Of a stretch of DNA of 64,000 nt, positions 8,828-16,962 are shown piece after piece; within the stretch, counting starts at the first letter, position 1, and every line of letters starts with the position of its first letter. The notes beneath the pieces were generated by a model, which was not told where the DNA came from, did no database searches, and worked only from the letters and a program-made list of their open reading frames with translations. Both the position numbers and the translations under genes were made by a program. Location of the stretch: the NCBI RefSeq assembly GCF_000756815.1, contig NZ_CCVW01000003.1, positions 310,001 through 374,000 on the forward strand, given 5' to 3'. This stretch comes from Legionella massiliensis. GTDB taxonomy: Bacteria > Pseudomonadota > Gammaproteobacteria > Legionellales > Legionellaceae.

Positions 8828-10432
8828 GTGGATACAAAAGAACATACGGAAGTGGGTAATCAGTTGCGTTTTGGTGATTGGTTAGAGTTAAAGGACAATC
8901 CCTATATACACATCGATGAAGAAACGGGGATTTTATCCTTAGATTTACAAAGGATTGATGAAAACAATCTGCCAAAGTCTACCAACTTACGCCTCACCAG
9001 CGGCAACATGGTAGCCATGTCCGGCGATTATTTTGGTGGTCGTGAAGTAGAGTTTGATCTGCCTTCAATGACAGAATTCAGAGGGAATCCTGGTGCCTAT
9101 GATGATTCGATAAGCCTTGGGCATTATTTGATTAATAAACCTGTTTTCCCCGAAGATGAGCACAAATTCGTCGCTTCTTATCGACGACTGGCTAATCTTG
9201 AGGTTTCACAAGACGAGATCAATCTGATCTACGAAATTGATGGAGCCAATTACATTCCTTTTTCTAATACGTTGAATGGTTACGCACAAGAGTTAATGTA
9301 TGCCCTTCGTGTAAAAAATTACGGCGATATGTTAACGCGTAATTTATCGCATTTTACCCCCTGGTCTGTGAGAGCTTATGTTGTTGGACATCATCTTGCC
9401 CTGCAATATGCGTCCTTCTCTTATGAATTTAGACAATTAGCTGAAAATCCAGACTATGAATCAAATAACGAAGAGTTTAATAAGGTAAGAGCATATATTG
9501 AGTTAACACCAGGTGGTCTGAGCGCAAATAATTGTCGTGATCTTGCCCATCGTTACCAAGCCTTAGCCTTAGGTATGGAACTTTTTTGCTTTCACTATTA
9601 TTCCGACCACTATGCTGCGGGTCATTGCCAACCTGTTGGCGATTTGCGCCAAGTCTTACCTGAAAAATTCGGTACCTGGGGTAGCATTCTTGTGAATAAT
9701 ATTCATGATGAATGCAATAATGTGTCGATTTATACCACCAGACCCTATGATTCCAATCTCGATAAAAACGATCCTCCGGTTGAAATGACCGGTGATGGTG
9801 ATTTTGACGAGTCTAGAAATTATTACAACAAACAAGCTTGTGTTGCCGGAATGCAGTCTTCGGTCGGCGATTTGCGACGAGTCTTTGGTGGTTCCCCTCT
9901 GCCGAATCAAACTGAATATGCGGGCCTAGCTCATTTACCAGATATCGATGAGAACTATCGGCAGCATCAGCCCCTGTTTGTGTTAGGGGCAGATAATAAA
10001 GTTTATTATCGTACCGAGCTAAGTAAAATACGTATCCTTTCACCAAGCCAATGGAAGACAACCTATGAGTCGCCACTGGAAAATGGTTACACAGAGTTAA
10101 GCTCTACATGGGAAGCCTTTGTTTTAGTCTGTAAATTAAGGTTGCTATCCTTTATTTATCAAGGCGAAGTTCAACCCTTGAGCGAAGCAGAGCGTGAGGC
10201 GATTGAACGAGAAGAATTTGAACTTAACCCACAAAGACGTCCAATACCAACACCGCCCAGAACGCTCGAAGAAACTCCGGTTCCACTTGCCAATTGGAAA
10301 ACAAAGCCTGCGAGTTCAAGAGAGATGGTTCGAGGTATGGATAATTTTGGTGTTTTATCTGGGAGTTCAGGCCAGAGACCTAATTCTTCTCATGTACTTG
10401 AACAGGAGGGGGAAAGTATTTTAAGCCTCTAA
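8828..10432 (+). CDS. PlcC/CegC1-like zinc phospholipase C, putative effector
   Basis: 534 residues from GTG 8828. This start has AAGGAG at 8816-8821, 6 bp before it; TTG 8798 and ATG 8810 lie in frame upstream but lack such a site. Motifs of the bacterial metallophospholipase family that includes Legionella PlcC/CegC1 and Pseudomonas PA0026 are visible: NLSHFTP (about 172-178), a His in VGHHLAL, HYYSDHYAAGH (about 256-266) and HDECN (about 293). These His/Asp/Asn residues are the likely metal ligands. The last ~90 residues are a Pro/Glu-rich tail ending EQEGESILSL, resembling the acidic C-terminal signal of Dot/Icm substrates. No Sec signal peptide. Predicted to hydrolyse host phospholipids. 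Confidence 0.75.
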   Translation: MDTKEHTEVGNQLRFGDWLELKDNPYIHIDEETGILSLDLQRIDENNLPKSTNLRLTSGNMVAMSGDYFGGREVEFDLPSMTEFRGNPGAYDDSISLGHYLINKPVFPEDEHKFVASYRRLANLEVSQDEINLIYEIDGANYIPFSNTLNGYAQELMYALRVKNYGDMLTRNLSHFTPWSVRAYVVGHHLALQYASFSYEFRQLAENPDYESNNEEFNKVRAYIELTPGGLSANNCRDLAHRYQALALGMELFCFHYYSDHYAAGHCQPVGDLRQVLPEKFGTWGSILVNNIHDECNNVSIYTTRPYDSNLDKNDPPVEMTGDGDFDESRNYYNKQACVAGMQSSVGDLRRVFGGSPLPNQTEYAGLAHLPDIDENYRQHQPLFVLGADNKVYYRTELSKIRILSPSQWKTTYESPLENGYTELSSTWEAFVLVCKLRLLSFIYQGEVQPLSEAEREAIEREEFELNPQRRPIPTPPRTLEETPVPLANWKTKPASSREMVRGMDNFGVLSGSSGQRPNSSHVLEQEGESILSL

Positions 10433-10487
10433 GGGGTTGGAGCAAATATCAGGAAAGTACTTCGAGCCAGAAGCGTAATAGGTCACA

Positions 10488-10609
10488 CAATGGCGTCAAC
10501 TTAAGGAGCAATACCCCTAGTTCGAAGACGATATGTCCTCTCGCCCCTTGGGGAGAGAGTTAGAGAGAGGGGAAGATGCGGCGTAAAAATACTTAAGTTG
10601 ACGCCATTG
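10488..10609. repeat. MITE-like element, family 2, with 9-bp target duplication
   Basis: Inverted ends CAATGGCGTCAACTTAAG (10488-10505) and its complement (10592-10609), spanning 122 bp with no gene. The directly flanking ATAGGTCAC occurs at 10478-10486 and again at 10610-10618, a likely 9-bp target-site duplication. Without the insert the flanks read on into the palindrome beginning near 10620. A truncated end of the same family is at 62530. Confidence 0.8.
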
Positions 10610-10636
10610 ATAGGTCACGTCCCTCCTTGTCTCAGC

Positions 10637-10726
10637 GCAACGTCATCCAGAGCGCAGCGAAGGATCTCCTGAATGTGGCACAGTGCTAATCCCGGAGATC
10701 CTTCGCTGCGCTCTGGATGACGTTGC
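10637..10726. repeat. Palindromic element, family A
   Basis: GCAACGTCATCCAGAGCGCA with a facing reverse complement; the two arms (about 35 bp each) are separated by a short asymmetric loop. Copies at 18318, 33732, 35202, 61923 and 62684; a diverged one at 14088 and a minimal one at 43666. In three places the whole unit forms the centre of the larger family B element. Confidence 0.85.
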
Positions 10727-10918
10727 ATTAGGGTGATAGGGCTTCGGGTACCTTTATCCCTGGCTCGCTAAAGAGGCGGGATTGTTAGCCCTATAAATCT
10801 GGAAGGTTGGATTTGATAAGTCTGCGAGCAAAGTAAAATTATTCAAAATATATTGATAGATCAAAGGATGAGTGTTTTTGTAGCGAAGCCGCTCTTTTCC
10901 ATCTATTTTTTTCGAAAT

Positions 10919-10937
10919 CCCGCGGCTTGACCGCGGG
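10919..10937. repeat. REP palindrome core
   Basis: CCCGCGGCTTGACCGCGGG in the gap upstream of argC. The rest of the 10433-11065 gap is accounted for by the family 2 MITE, the family A palindrome and the argC promoter; 10740-10915 has no recognisable content. Confidence 0.85.
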
Positions 10938-11005
10938 ATCAAGCGTTAAATATTCCATAATATGAATATAGTAATGCATATTTTGAATTTGCAGCCAAAA
11001 ATACC

Positions 11006-11047
11006 TTGAGAAAATTGACTATCCAAGTTATTATGAATTTATATTCA
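11006..11047 (+). promoter_or_regulatory. argC promoter with ARG box (ArgR operator)
   Basis: TGAATTTATATTCA at 11034-11047 matches the ArgR half-site pair TGAAT-W4-ATTCA exactly. It lies 18 bp before the argC start. A plausible promoter is TTGAGA (11006-11011), 17 bp, TATTAT (11029-11034), so the operator would cover the -10 region and start site. A looser TGAATA half-site occurs at 10963. Arginine-responsive repression of argCJB is inferred. Confidence 0.7.
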
Positions 11048-11065
11048 ATATTTGGATAAGAATCC

Positions 11066-12100
11066 ATGAGTCAGTTTTATAATGTCGTTATTTCTGGATC
11101 CCAGGGGTATATTGGTAAAGAATTACTGAGTCTTGTTAACCATCATCCTCATTTGAACTTGCTCGGAGTACACAACCGACAAGAACAACAATTACAACAA
11201 ATACCCGTTTTTTCTTTAAGTGATCTCATTGATAACGCTAATCAAATTGATCTTTTACTTTTGGCGACACCAGCAGCTGCATCGATGGAAATCGTTTCAG
11301 CACTGGCTGAGGCAGATATTCTGATTATTGATCTTAGCGGCGCATTTCGTCTGCCCGAAGAGCAGTTTAGCACTTGGTATGAGAGCAACCATAGCGCAGC
11401 ACAATATATCTCTGAGGCTTGTTATGGTTTATTACCATGGGTAAAAACACAGGCTAATTATCGCTTAATTGCCAATCCAGGTTGTTATGCAACCTGTGTG
11501 CTCATGTCAATTTTACCCCTATGCAAAGCAGATTTAATAAAGACTGATTCGATAATTATTGATGCAAAATCAGGCGTATCTGGTGCCGGCAAGCAAGTGA
11601 ACGCTGATTTGATGTTTTGTGAAATCGCAAACAACTTTTATCCCTATAAGCTTGGTAAACATCAGCATATTCCGGAAATTTTAAAAGCTATAAACGATCT
11701 GAGTGGAAAAACTGCGAAACTCCGATTAACAACATCGATTATCCCGATTATCAGAGGCATTGCGATGTCAATATATCTCGAAACAGAACAAGCCTGGGAC
11801 TCAGATGATGAGCTTGCGCAGGCAATCGGCAATGCCTTTCAGCAGGCCTATGTAGAATATCCCTTAGTTAAGGTTAAAGAAGTTGGGAAGGGGGATGACC
11901 AATTTATCTTGTCCTTAAAAAATGTAGTGCAAACTCCCTTTAGCCATATTGCCTATTTTGTTAAAGACGGGCAAATCACCATTTATTCTTGCATTGATAA
12001 CTTGCTTAAAGGTGCTGCTAGCCAAGCAATCGAGAATATTAATGCCATTTATCAATTACCCCTGCATACAGGTTTAATCGCTGTTAAGGAGACACCATGA
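11066..12100 (+). CDS. argC: N-acetyl-gamma-glutamyl-phosphate reductase
   Basis: 344 residues, normal family length. The N-terminal GSQGYIGKEL is the NADP-binding loop, Cys140 in NPGCYAT is the catalytic nucleophile and the His pair in GKHQHIPE (199/201) fits the active-site base. It reduces N-acetylglutamyl phosphate to the semialdehyde, the third step of arginine synthesis. It overlaps argJ by 4 bp, and argB follows argJ with another 4-bp overlap, so the three steps are translationally coupled. The promoter carries an ARG box. Confidence 0.96.
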   Translation: MSQFYNVVISGSQGYIGKELLSLVNHHPHLNLLGVHNRQEQQLQQIPVFSLSDLIDNANQIDLLLLATPAAASMEIVSALAEADILIIDLSGAFRLPEEQFSTWYESNHSAAQYISEACYGLLPWVKTQANYRLIANPGCYATCVLMSILPLCKADLIKTDSIIIDAKSGVSGAGKQVNADLMFCEIANNFYPYKLGKHQHIPEILKAINDLSGKTAKLRLTTSIIPIIRGIAMSIYLETEQAWDSDDELAQAIGNAFQQAYVEYPLVKVKEVGKGDDQFILSLKNVVQTPFSHIAYFVKDGQITIYSCIDNLLKGAASQAIENINAIYQLPLHTGLIAVKETP

Positions 12101-13302
12101 TGATCCTAGGTTGTGGAATTTTTAGAACAAAGCTACCTATCGGCTTTACAGCCGGCGGAATTAACTGTGGTGTTAGACAATATCGTCCTGATTTGGGCGT
12201 CATTATTTCTGAAGAACCTGCTGTGGCTACAGCTGTGTTTACCCAAAACCATTATAAGGCTGCCCCTATACTTTATTGTGAAAAGATACTTCCTTCTGAG
12301 AAGATAAAGGCAATTATCACTAACAGTGGTGAAGCCAATGCAGCAACAGGTGCAGAAGGAGTTAAAGCAAATTTAGCCATGGCTTCTTGTTTGGCAGAGA
12401 CTCTGGGCTGTGCACCAGAACAAATACTTACAGCCTCTACCGGCGTGATCGGCAAGCCTTTGTCCATAGATAAAATTAAGGAAGCTATTCCGCAATTAGT
12501 CGCAAAGACAACGGATATTGCAGAAAATTTTGCAACAGCGATTTTAACGACCGATCTAGTTCCTAAAACAGTCTATAAAGATGTACAACTCTCCGGTGGG
12601 CAAGTCTGTATTACAGGCATTTGCAAGGGCTCAGGCATGATTCATCCCAATATGGCTACGATGTTGGGTTATTTGCTTAGCGACGTGCAATTACACAGCG
12701 ATCAGGCGCAAAGCCTGTTAAAGCAAGCCTGTGATGATAGTTTTAATATGATCAGCGTTGATGGTGAAACCTCAACCAATGACTGCGTATTCATAATGGC
12801 CAATGGGATGAGTGGCGTGTCTCTCAATAATGCTGAGGATGAAGCCATTTTTTATGAAGCCTTATTAGAGGTAGCAATCATTCTAGCTAAAAGTATCGCC
12901 AGAGATGGAGAGGGCGCGTCTAAGCTTATTGAGGCAAAGGTCTCTGGGGCAGAAAATTTGACGCAGGCTAAAGCGGTTGCCAAATCAATCATTACCAGCC
13001 CTCTTATAAAGACAGCTATATACGGAGAATCACCCAATTGGGGACGGATTATTGCAAGAATTGGTAATGAAAATCTTAGCCTCAGCATGTTGAATAGTTG
13101 TGAAATAGTCATTCAAGGGATAACTATTTTTTCCCGGGGAACTGCTGTTCATGATCTGGAGGCCTTAAATCTGAAAGAGGCTTTAAAAAAGGATTATATC
13201 CTGATTGAAATCCTGTTCCCTCAAGGCAAGCACACTGCAACAGCCTGGGGCTGCGATTTAACTGAGAAGTACGTCAAAATCAACGCGGAGTATTTATCAT
13301 GA
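12097..13302 (+). CDS. argJ: Glutamate N-acetyltransferase (ornithine acetyltransferase)
   Basis: 401 residues. The autocleavage and nucleophile motif GSGMIHPNMATML places the catalytic Thr at 188, where the precursor is split into alpha and beta chains. It moves acetyl from N-acetylornithine to glutamate, recycling the acetyl group; in bifunctional members it also uses acetyl-CoA for the first step. No argA is seen in the window, so this could be the bifunctional type, but sequence alone does not decide that. Start ATG 12097 overlaps the argC stop; the next codon is also ATG. Confidence 0.95.
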   Translation: MMILGCGIFRTKLPIGFTAGGINCGVRQYRPDLGVIISEEPAVATAVFTQNHYKAAPILYCEKILPSEKIKAIITNSGEANAATGAEGVKANLAMASCLAETLGCAPEQILTASTGVIGKPLSIDKIKEAIPQLVAKTTDIAENFATAILTTDLVPKTVYKDVQLSGGQVCITGICKGSGMIHPNMATMLGYLLSDVQLHSDQAQSLLKQACDDSFNMISVDGETSTNDCVFIMANGMSGVSLNNAEDEAIFYEALLEVAIILAKSIARDGEGASKLIEAKVSGAENLTQAKAVAKSIITSPLIKTAIYGESPNWGRIIARIGNENLSLSMLNSCEIVIQGITIFSRGTAVHDLEALNLKEALKKDYILIEILFPQGKHTATAWGCDLTEKYVKINAEYLS

Positions 13303-14087
13303 ACAGCAAACTTATCCTTATAAAGGCAGGGGGATCAATTTTGCAAGACGAAACACTCATTTCCTCTCTATGCATGGATATTAAAGCGATTGCCTCAGCA
13401 GGGCATAGGGTCATTGTCGTACATGGTGGGGGCAAGGCAATTAATGAAGCCTTAGCTGTTTATGGCATTAAATCTGAATTTATCGAGGGCTTGAGAGTCA
13501 CTTCTTCAGAGGCAATAAAGGTTATAGAAATGGTTCTTTGTGGCCAAGTTAATCAATTGCTGGTTAGGAAATTAAATCAAACTGGGCTCAGCACAATTAG
13601 TTTATCAGGTGCGCAAAATCAGATGTTATTTTGTGATTTATATAGTCAGCAACATGGTTATGTTGGCGAAGTTAAATCGGTTAATACAACATTTTTAAAG
13701 AATTTATCAGAGGGTGCTATACCAGTAATCGCAACACTAGGTATTGATAAGGAAGGCCATGCCCTGAATATCAATGCTGATATGGCTGCTTGCCATATTG
13801 CCAATGCATTAGATGTTGATCAATTAATTTATCTTACCGATCAGGATGGAATTTATAACAAGCAAGGGCAGTTATTTGCCCAGCTTAGTAAGGCTCATCT
13901 GCAATTACTAATTAATCAGGCGGTTGTGAGTGGTGGGATGCTCGTGAAGGTTAAAGCGATTATCGCTTCCTTAAAAGCGGGATTGGATCGAATCCTTGTC
14001 TTGAATGGTCAGCAAAAAAGAGTATTAATTGATACGGTTTTATATCAAAAACAATTAGGCACCTTATGTGAGTGTACTCCCAGTTAA
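13299..14087 (+). CDS. argB: Acetylglutamate kinase
   Basis: 262 residues of the amino-acid kinase fold. KAGGSIL at the N-terminus and HGGGKAINE bind phosphate and acetylglutamate; NADMAACHIA and GGMLVKVKA are the conserved C-terminal segments. It phosphorylates N-acetylglutamate, the step before ArgC. It is short and lacks the N-terminal helix found in arginine-inhibited hexameric forms, so feedback inhibition is uncertain. Last gene of argCJB; its stop is directly followed by a diverged family A palindrome that may act as terminator. Confidence 0.95.
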   Translation: MNSKLILIKAGGSILQDETLISSLCMDIKAIASAGHRVIVVHGGGKAINEALAVYGIKSEFIEGLRVTSSEAIKVIEMVLCGQVNQLLVRKLNQTGLSTISLSGAQNQMLFCDLYSQQHGYVGEVKSVNTTFLKNLSEGAIPVIATLGIDKEGHALNINADMAACHIANALDVDQLIYLTDQDGIYNKQGQLFAQLSKAHLQLLINQAVVSGGMLVKVKAIIASLKAGLDRILVLNGQQKRVLIDTVLYQKQLGTLCECTPS

Positions 14088-14171
14088 ACGTCATCTCGAG
14101 CGCAGTGAGAGATCTCCAAAAGCCGGGACAAAGCCACATTCTGGAGATCCCTCACTGCGTTCGGGGCGACG
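14088..14171. repeat. Diverged family A palindrome after argB
   Basis: ACGTCATCTCGAGCGCAGTG pairs imperfectly with the arm ending at 14171 (CACTGCGTTCGGGGCGACG). Same layout as the family A units, but the arm sequence is a distinct subfamily (CAGTGAGAGATCTCC rather than CAGCGAAGGATCTCC). It starts one base after the argB stop. Confidence 0.7.
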
Positions 14172-14266
14172 AAGATAGTGAGGAGTTATGCGTCAGGTTT
14201 AAGTAAATTAACTTGAAGTCCTATTTTTCAGAGTCTAGTATGGAATAAAAGACCCTTAAGAATGTT

Positions 14267-15406
14267 ATGGAAGCACGTCAAGAAAAAATAAATCATGGAT
14301 TGATGGAGCACCTCTTCGTTAACACCGCAAGAGCTATATTCTTTACCATGTTTCTTGTTTTTCTTACCTTGGGATACTTAAATTTCAATGGTATTTCCCT
14401 TGGAACAACCCTGTATTGGGAAATTGCCTTGTTCAGCATTCTTTGTTTTCGTCTGATTATTGCAACCTTAGGCCAAAAACCTAACGCCAATAGATCGCTT
14501 ATCTATTGTTTACTAATAGCTAGTGGTTTCATTCTAGGCGGCGTTTTTGGCTTGTTTTATTGGTCTTTTTATTACGAGATGAGCTTGTTTCAACGAATGA
14601 TAATTTTATTGTTTTTTGTTGGATTAACAGCGGGAAGTACTATCTCGATGGCAGCTTCGCCCCTCGCTTTTTCAACCTTTGTACTACCTATTTATCTTCC
14701 CATAATAGGTAGGAATTTTTTAGATATAACACATGATTCAAAAATTGTTGCGTTTTTAATTATTATTTACATGGGCTTTCTTTGTATGATTTATCTTATA
14801 AATCGACAAATGCTGAAAACAAATATTGAATTGTGGATTAAGCAAAGCGAGTTAAACGAGCAGCTCACGCAATTCAATCATCGCTTGAGTATTGCTTCTA
14901 TTACCGATGGGCTCACAAATCTAGCGAATAGGCGATATTTTCAAGAGCGTTTAATCGCTGATTGGATACGAGCCAAACGTGCTGAGTTACCTATGTCTCT
15001 CCTCATAATTGATATCGACTATTTTAAGGCTATCAATGATCATTATGGTCATTTATATGGAGATGAATGTCTCAGAGAAGTTGCTAAAGTAATTTCAGAA
15101 ACTGTTAAACGAAGAACCGATCTAGCTGCGCGTTATGGCGGTGATGAAATGGTTATTATTCTTTATGATACACCCCTGAAAGAAACACAAGAATTTGCCG
15201 AAAATTTACAGAATGCTATTAATAATTTGAACATTAAAAATGGTTATTCACCTATCTCCGATAAGCTAACTGTTACTATTGGTTTTGCCAATATGATCCC
15301 CGCACGTGAAGATGACTTTGAATTAATTTTTGAGTACGCAGATAAGGCGCTTTACGAGGGTAAACTTAAGGGAAGGAATTGTATTTATTCCTACAATTCG
15401 CTTTAG
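14267..15406 (+). CDS. Membrane diguanylate cyclase (GGDEM active site)
   Basis: 379 residues. About six hydrophobic helices fill residues 20-185 as an uncharacterised membrane sensor, followed by a short linker and a GGDEF domain (about 215-375). DGLTNLANRRYF and IDIDYFKAINDHYGH are the standard metal and substrate segments. The signature is GGDEM at 291-295, with Met replacing Phe; the catalytic GGDE core is kept, so c-di-GMP synthesis remains likely. RRTD five residues upstream matches the inhibitory I-site RxxD. Monocistronic; convergent with the next gene. Confidence 0.9.
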   Translation: MEARQEKINHGLMEHLFVNTARAIFFTMFLVFLTLGYLNFNGISLGTTLYWEIALFSILCFRLIIATLGQKPNANRSLIYCLLIASGFILGGVFGLFYWSFYYEMSLFQRMIILLFFVGLTAGSTISMAASPLAFSTFVLPIYLPIIGRNFLDITHDSKIVAFLIIIYMGFLCMIYLINRQMLKTNIELWIKQSELNEQLTQFNHRLSIASITDGLTNLANRRYFQERLIADWIRAKRAELPMSLLIIDIDYFKAINDHYGHLYGDECLREVAKVISETVKRRTDLAARYGGDEMVIILYDTPLKETQEFAENLQNAINNLNIKNGYSPISDKLTVTIGFANMIPAREDDFELIFEYADKALYEGKLKGRNCIYSYNSL

Positions 15407-15425
15407 GTAGCACCGAGTTTTATGA

Positions 15426-16664
15426 TCATTTTCCTTGAAGAAAATAAGCATAGATTAAAAAATTAATTAACGTAAGTGGGACTCCTATTTTTATAAACTC
15501 AAAAAATCCAAAGCCTCTAATCCCTCGCTTTTCACTATTTTGGATAATAATGATATTAGAAGCTGCACCTAAAATAGATAAATTACCCGCAATAGTACTA
15601 CCCACGGCTAAAGATAATAAACTCAAATTAGAATGTGAATGCTGCATTAGCATAGGTAAATACAATGCAACTAATGGGACATTTGAAATAAACTGACTAA
15701 GAATAATGCTAGTTAGCAAAATAACCGCAATATGTGTCACAGAAATGTGGAAATGGTTCATATTCACTTGAAAAAAACCACTATCCCATACGCTTTGCAT
15801 TAATATGAATGTGCTTAAGAAAAAAACCAAGGTTCCCCAATCCAGTTTTTTTATAAAAATCCATCGTTGATTACTCAATAAGATAGGCATAGCTGATAGA
15901 AGGGAAATGTAGCTAAAATTTATTTGTATTTTTGAATGAAAAAAATCCATTACAAGTTTGATGAGCACTAAAATAATCATCATTGCCAAACTTATTTTAA
16001 CGAGCCTAACGGTATGAGAATCATTGATTGGTGCAGGGGTAGGTTTTTCAATAGATGTATTTAAGCTGTCTTTGTAGATTAAATAAATAAAAAGGTAAGT
16101 TACTGCCAGATTTAATAAGGTTGGAATACTCAAGTACTTAATAAAAACAACAAAGGGGGAGATCATTTCCCCCTTGATCGCTATTAACAAATTCTGTGGG
16201 TTGCCAATTGGACTTAAGGTGCTTCCAATAGTTATTGAAAATGCTAATGCAAAGAGTAAGGGCTTGATTAGATTTTTATGTGATTTACAGAGCTGCAAAA
16301 TAATGGGGGTACCAATAATGGCTATCGTATCATTCATTAACAGTGCTGCACCTAGACCAAGTATAAAAATAATCACTAGTAATGCTTGTTTCCCGGTGTC
16401 GGCGTAATAAAAAATCTGATCCGTCAAATGTTCCAGATAACCACTTTCTTCTGCTGCTTGAGAAATAAGAAAAACACCAAATAAATAAAACATTACATCC
16501 GGCTCAATGGCGCAAAGAGCATCTAATGGAGTTATTTGTTGGAACAATATAGTGGTGATAGCACCTGAAGCCATAATTGCCCATATAGGAATAACAACTC
16601 TCGCCATTCTGCGTAATGCAACTGCAATGAGTACAATCAGAAGAATATAGACTGCAGCAGACAT
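15426..16664 (-). CDS. ArsB/NhaD/SLC13-type ion permease
   Basis: 412 residues, about eleven hydrophobic segments over the whole length. GSTLSPIGNPQNLL in the first half and NLSILGAASNIIII in the second are the paired hairpin motifs of the ion-transporter superfamily (arsenite permease ArsB, NhaD, CitM/SLC13). Inner-membrane anion or cation-coupled transporter; substrate unknown, and there is no ars regulator or reductase nearby. ATG 16664 is preceded by AAAGGGAAA. No obvious operon partner. Confidence 0.85.
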   Translation of the reverse strand: MSAAVYILLIVLIAVALRRMARVVIPIWAIMASGAITTILFQQITPLDALCAIEPDVMFYLFGVFLISQAAEESGYLEHLTDQIFYYADTGKQALLVIIFILGLGAALLMNDTIAIIGTPIILQLCKSHKNLIKPLLFALAFSITIGSTLSPIGNPQNLLIAIKGEMISPFVVFIKYLSIPTLLNLAVTYLFIYLIYKDSLNTSIEKPTPAPINDSHTVRLVKISLAMMIILVLIKLVMDFFHSKIQINFSYISLLSAMPILLSNQRWIFIKKLDWGTLVFFLSTFILMQSVWDSGFFQVNMNHFHISVTHIAVILLTSIILSQFISNVPLVALYLPMLMQHSHSNLSLLSLAVGSTIAGNLSILGAASNIIIIQNSEKRGIRGFGFFEFIKIGVPLTLINFLIYAYFLQGK

Positions 16665-16717
16665 ACCATTTTCCCTTTGCTTTTATAATAAATAGCTCTC
16701 TTTTAAAGGATTCTGCA

Positions 16718-16803
16718 TGGGACAAAACTCCAGCTCACTTCGAATCCCCGAAGATCAAGCCGCGGGAATTCGAGTTTTTCTGGGATTACACATTTTTGTC
16801 CCA
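16718..16803. repeat. MITE-like element, family 3 (TGGGACAAAA ends) with REP half
   Basis: TGGGACAAAA at 16718 and its complement ending at 16803 enclose 86 bp. The interior, read on the minus strand, is homologous to the outer parts of the composite at 33568-33927: AAAACTCGAATTCCCGCGG, then a degenerate REP centre, then GGGGATTCGAAG. This is therefore an uninterrupted relative of that nested element. It occupies the promoter-side gap between the permease and the ATP-grasp gene. Confidence 0.7.
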
Positions 16804-16962
16804 TTTAACACTTAAAAGACAATTACCTTAATTTTCATGGATAAGTATTTGTCATATCTTAGATGAATTTCAACAATTTATTGAAACTGAACACCTGAAG
16901 ATATGGAAAGTGAGTAACCCTTTCATATACTTAAAATAGGCGCACAGTCTTCGAGGGCTCAA

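Noticed and set aside
10637-10726. CRISPR-like array from the many similar palindromes
   Set aside because: Copies are dispersed kilobases apart with no spacer pattern and no cas genes.
10754-10942. Minus-strand open frame of 62 codons upstream of argC
   Set aside because: It begins in a REP core, has no ribosome site and no recognisable content.
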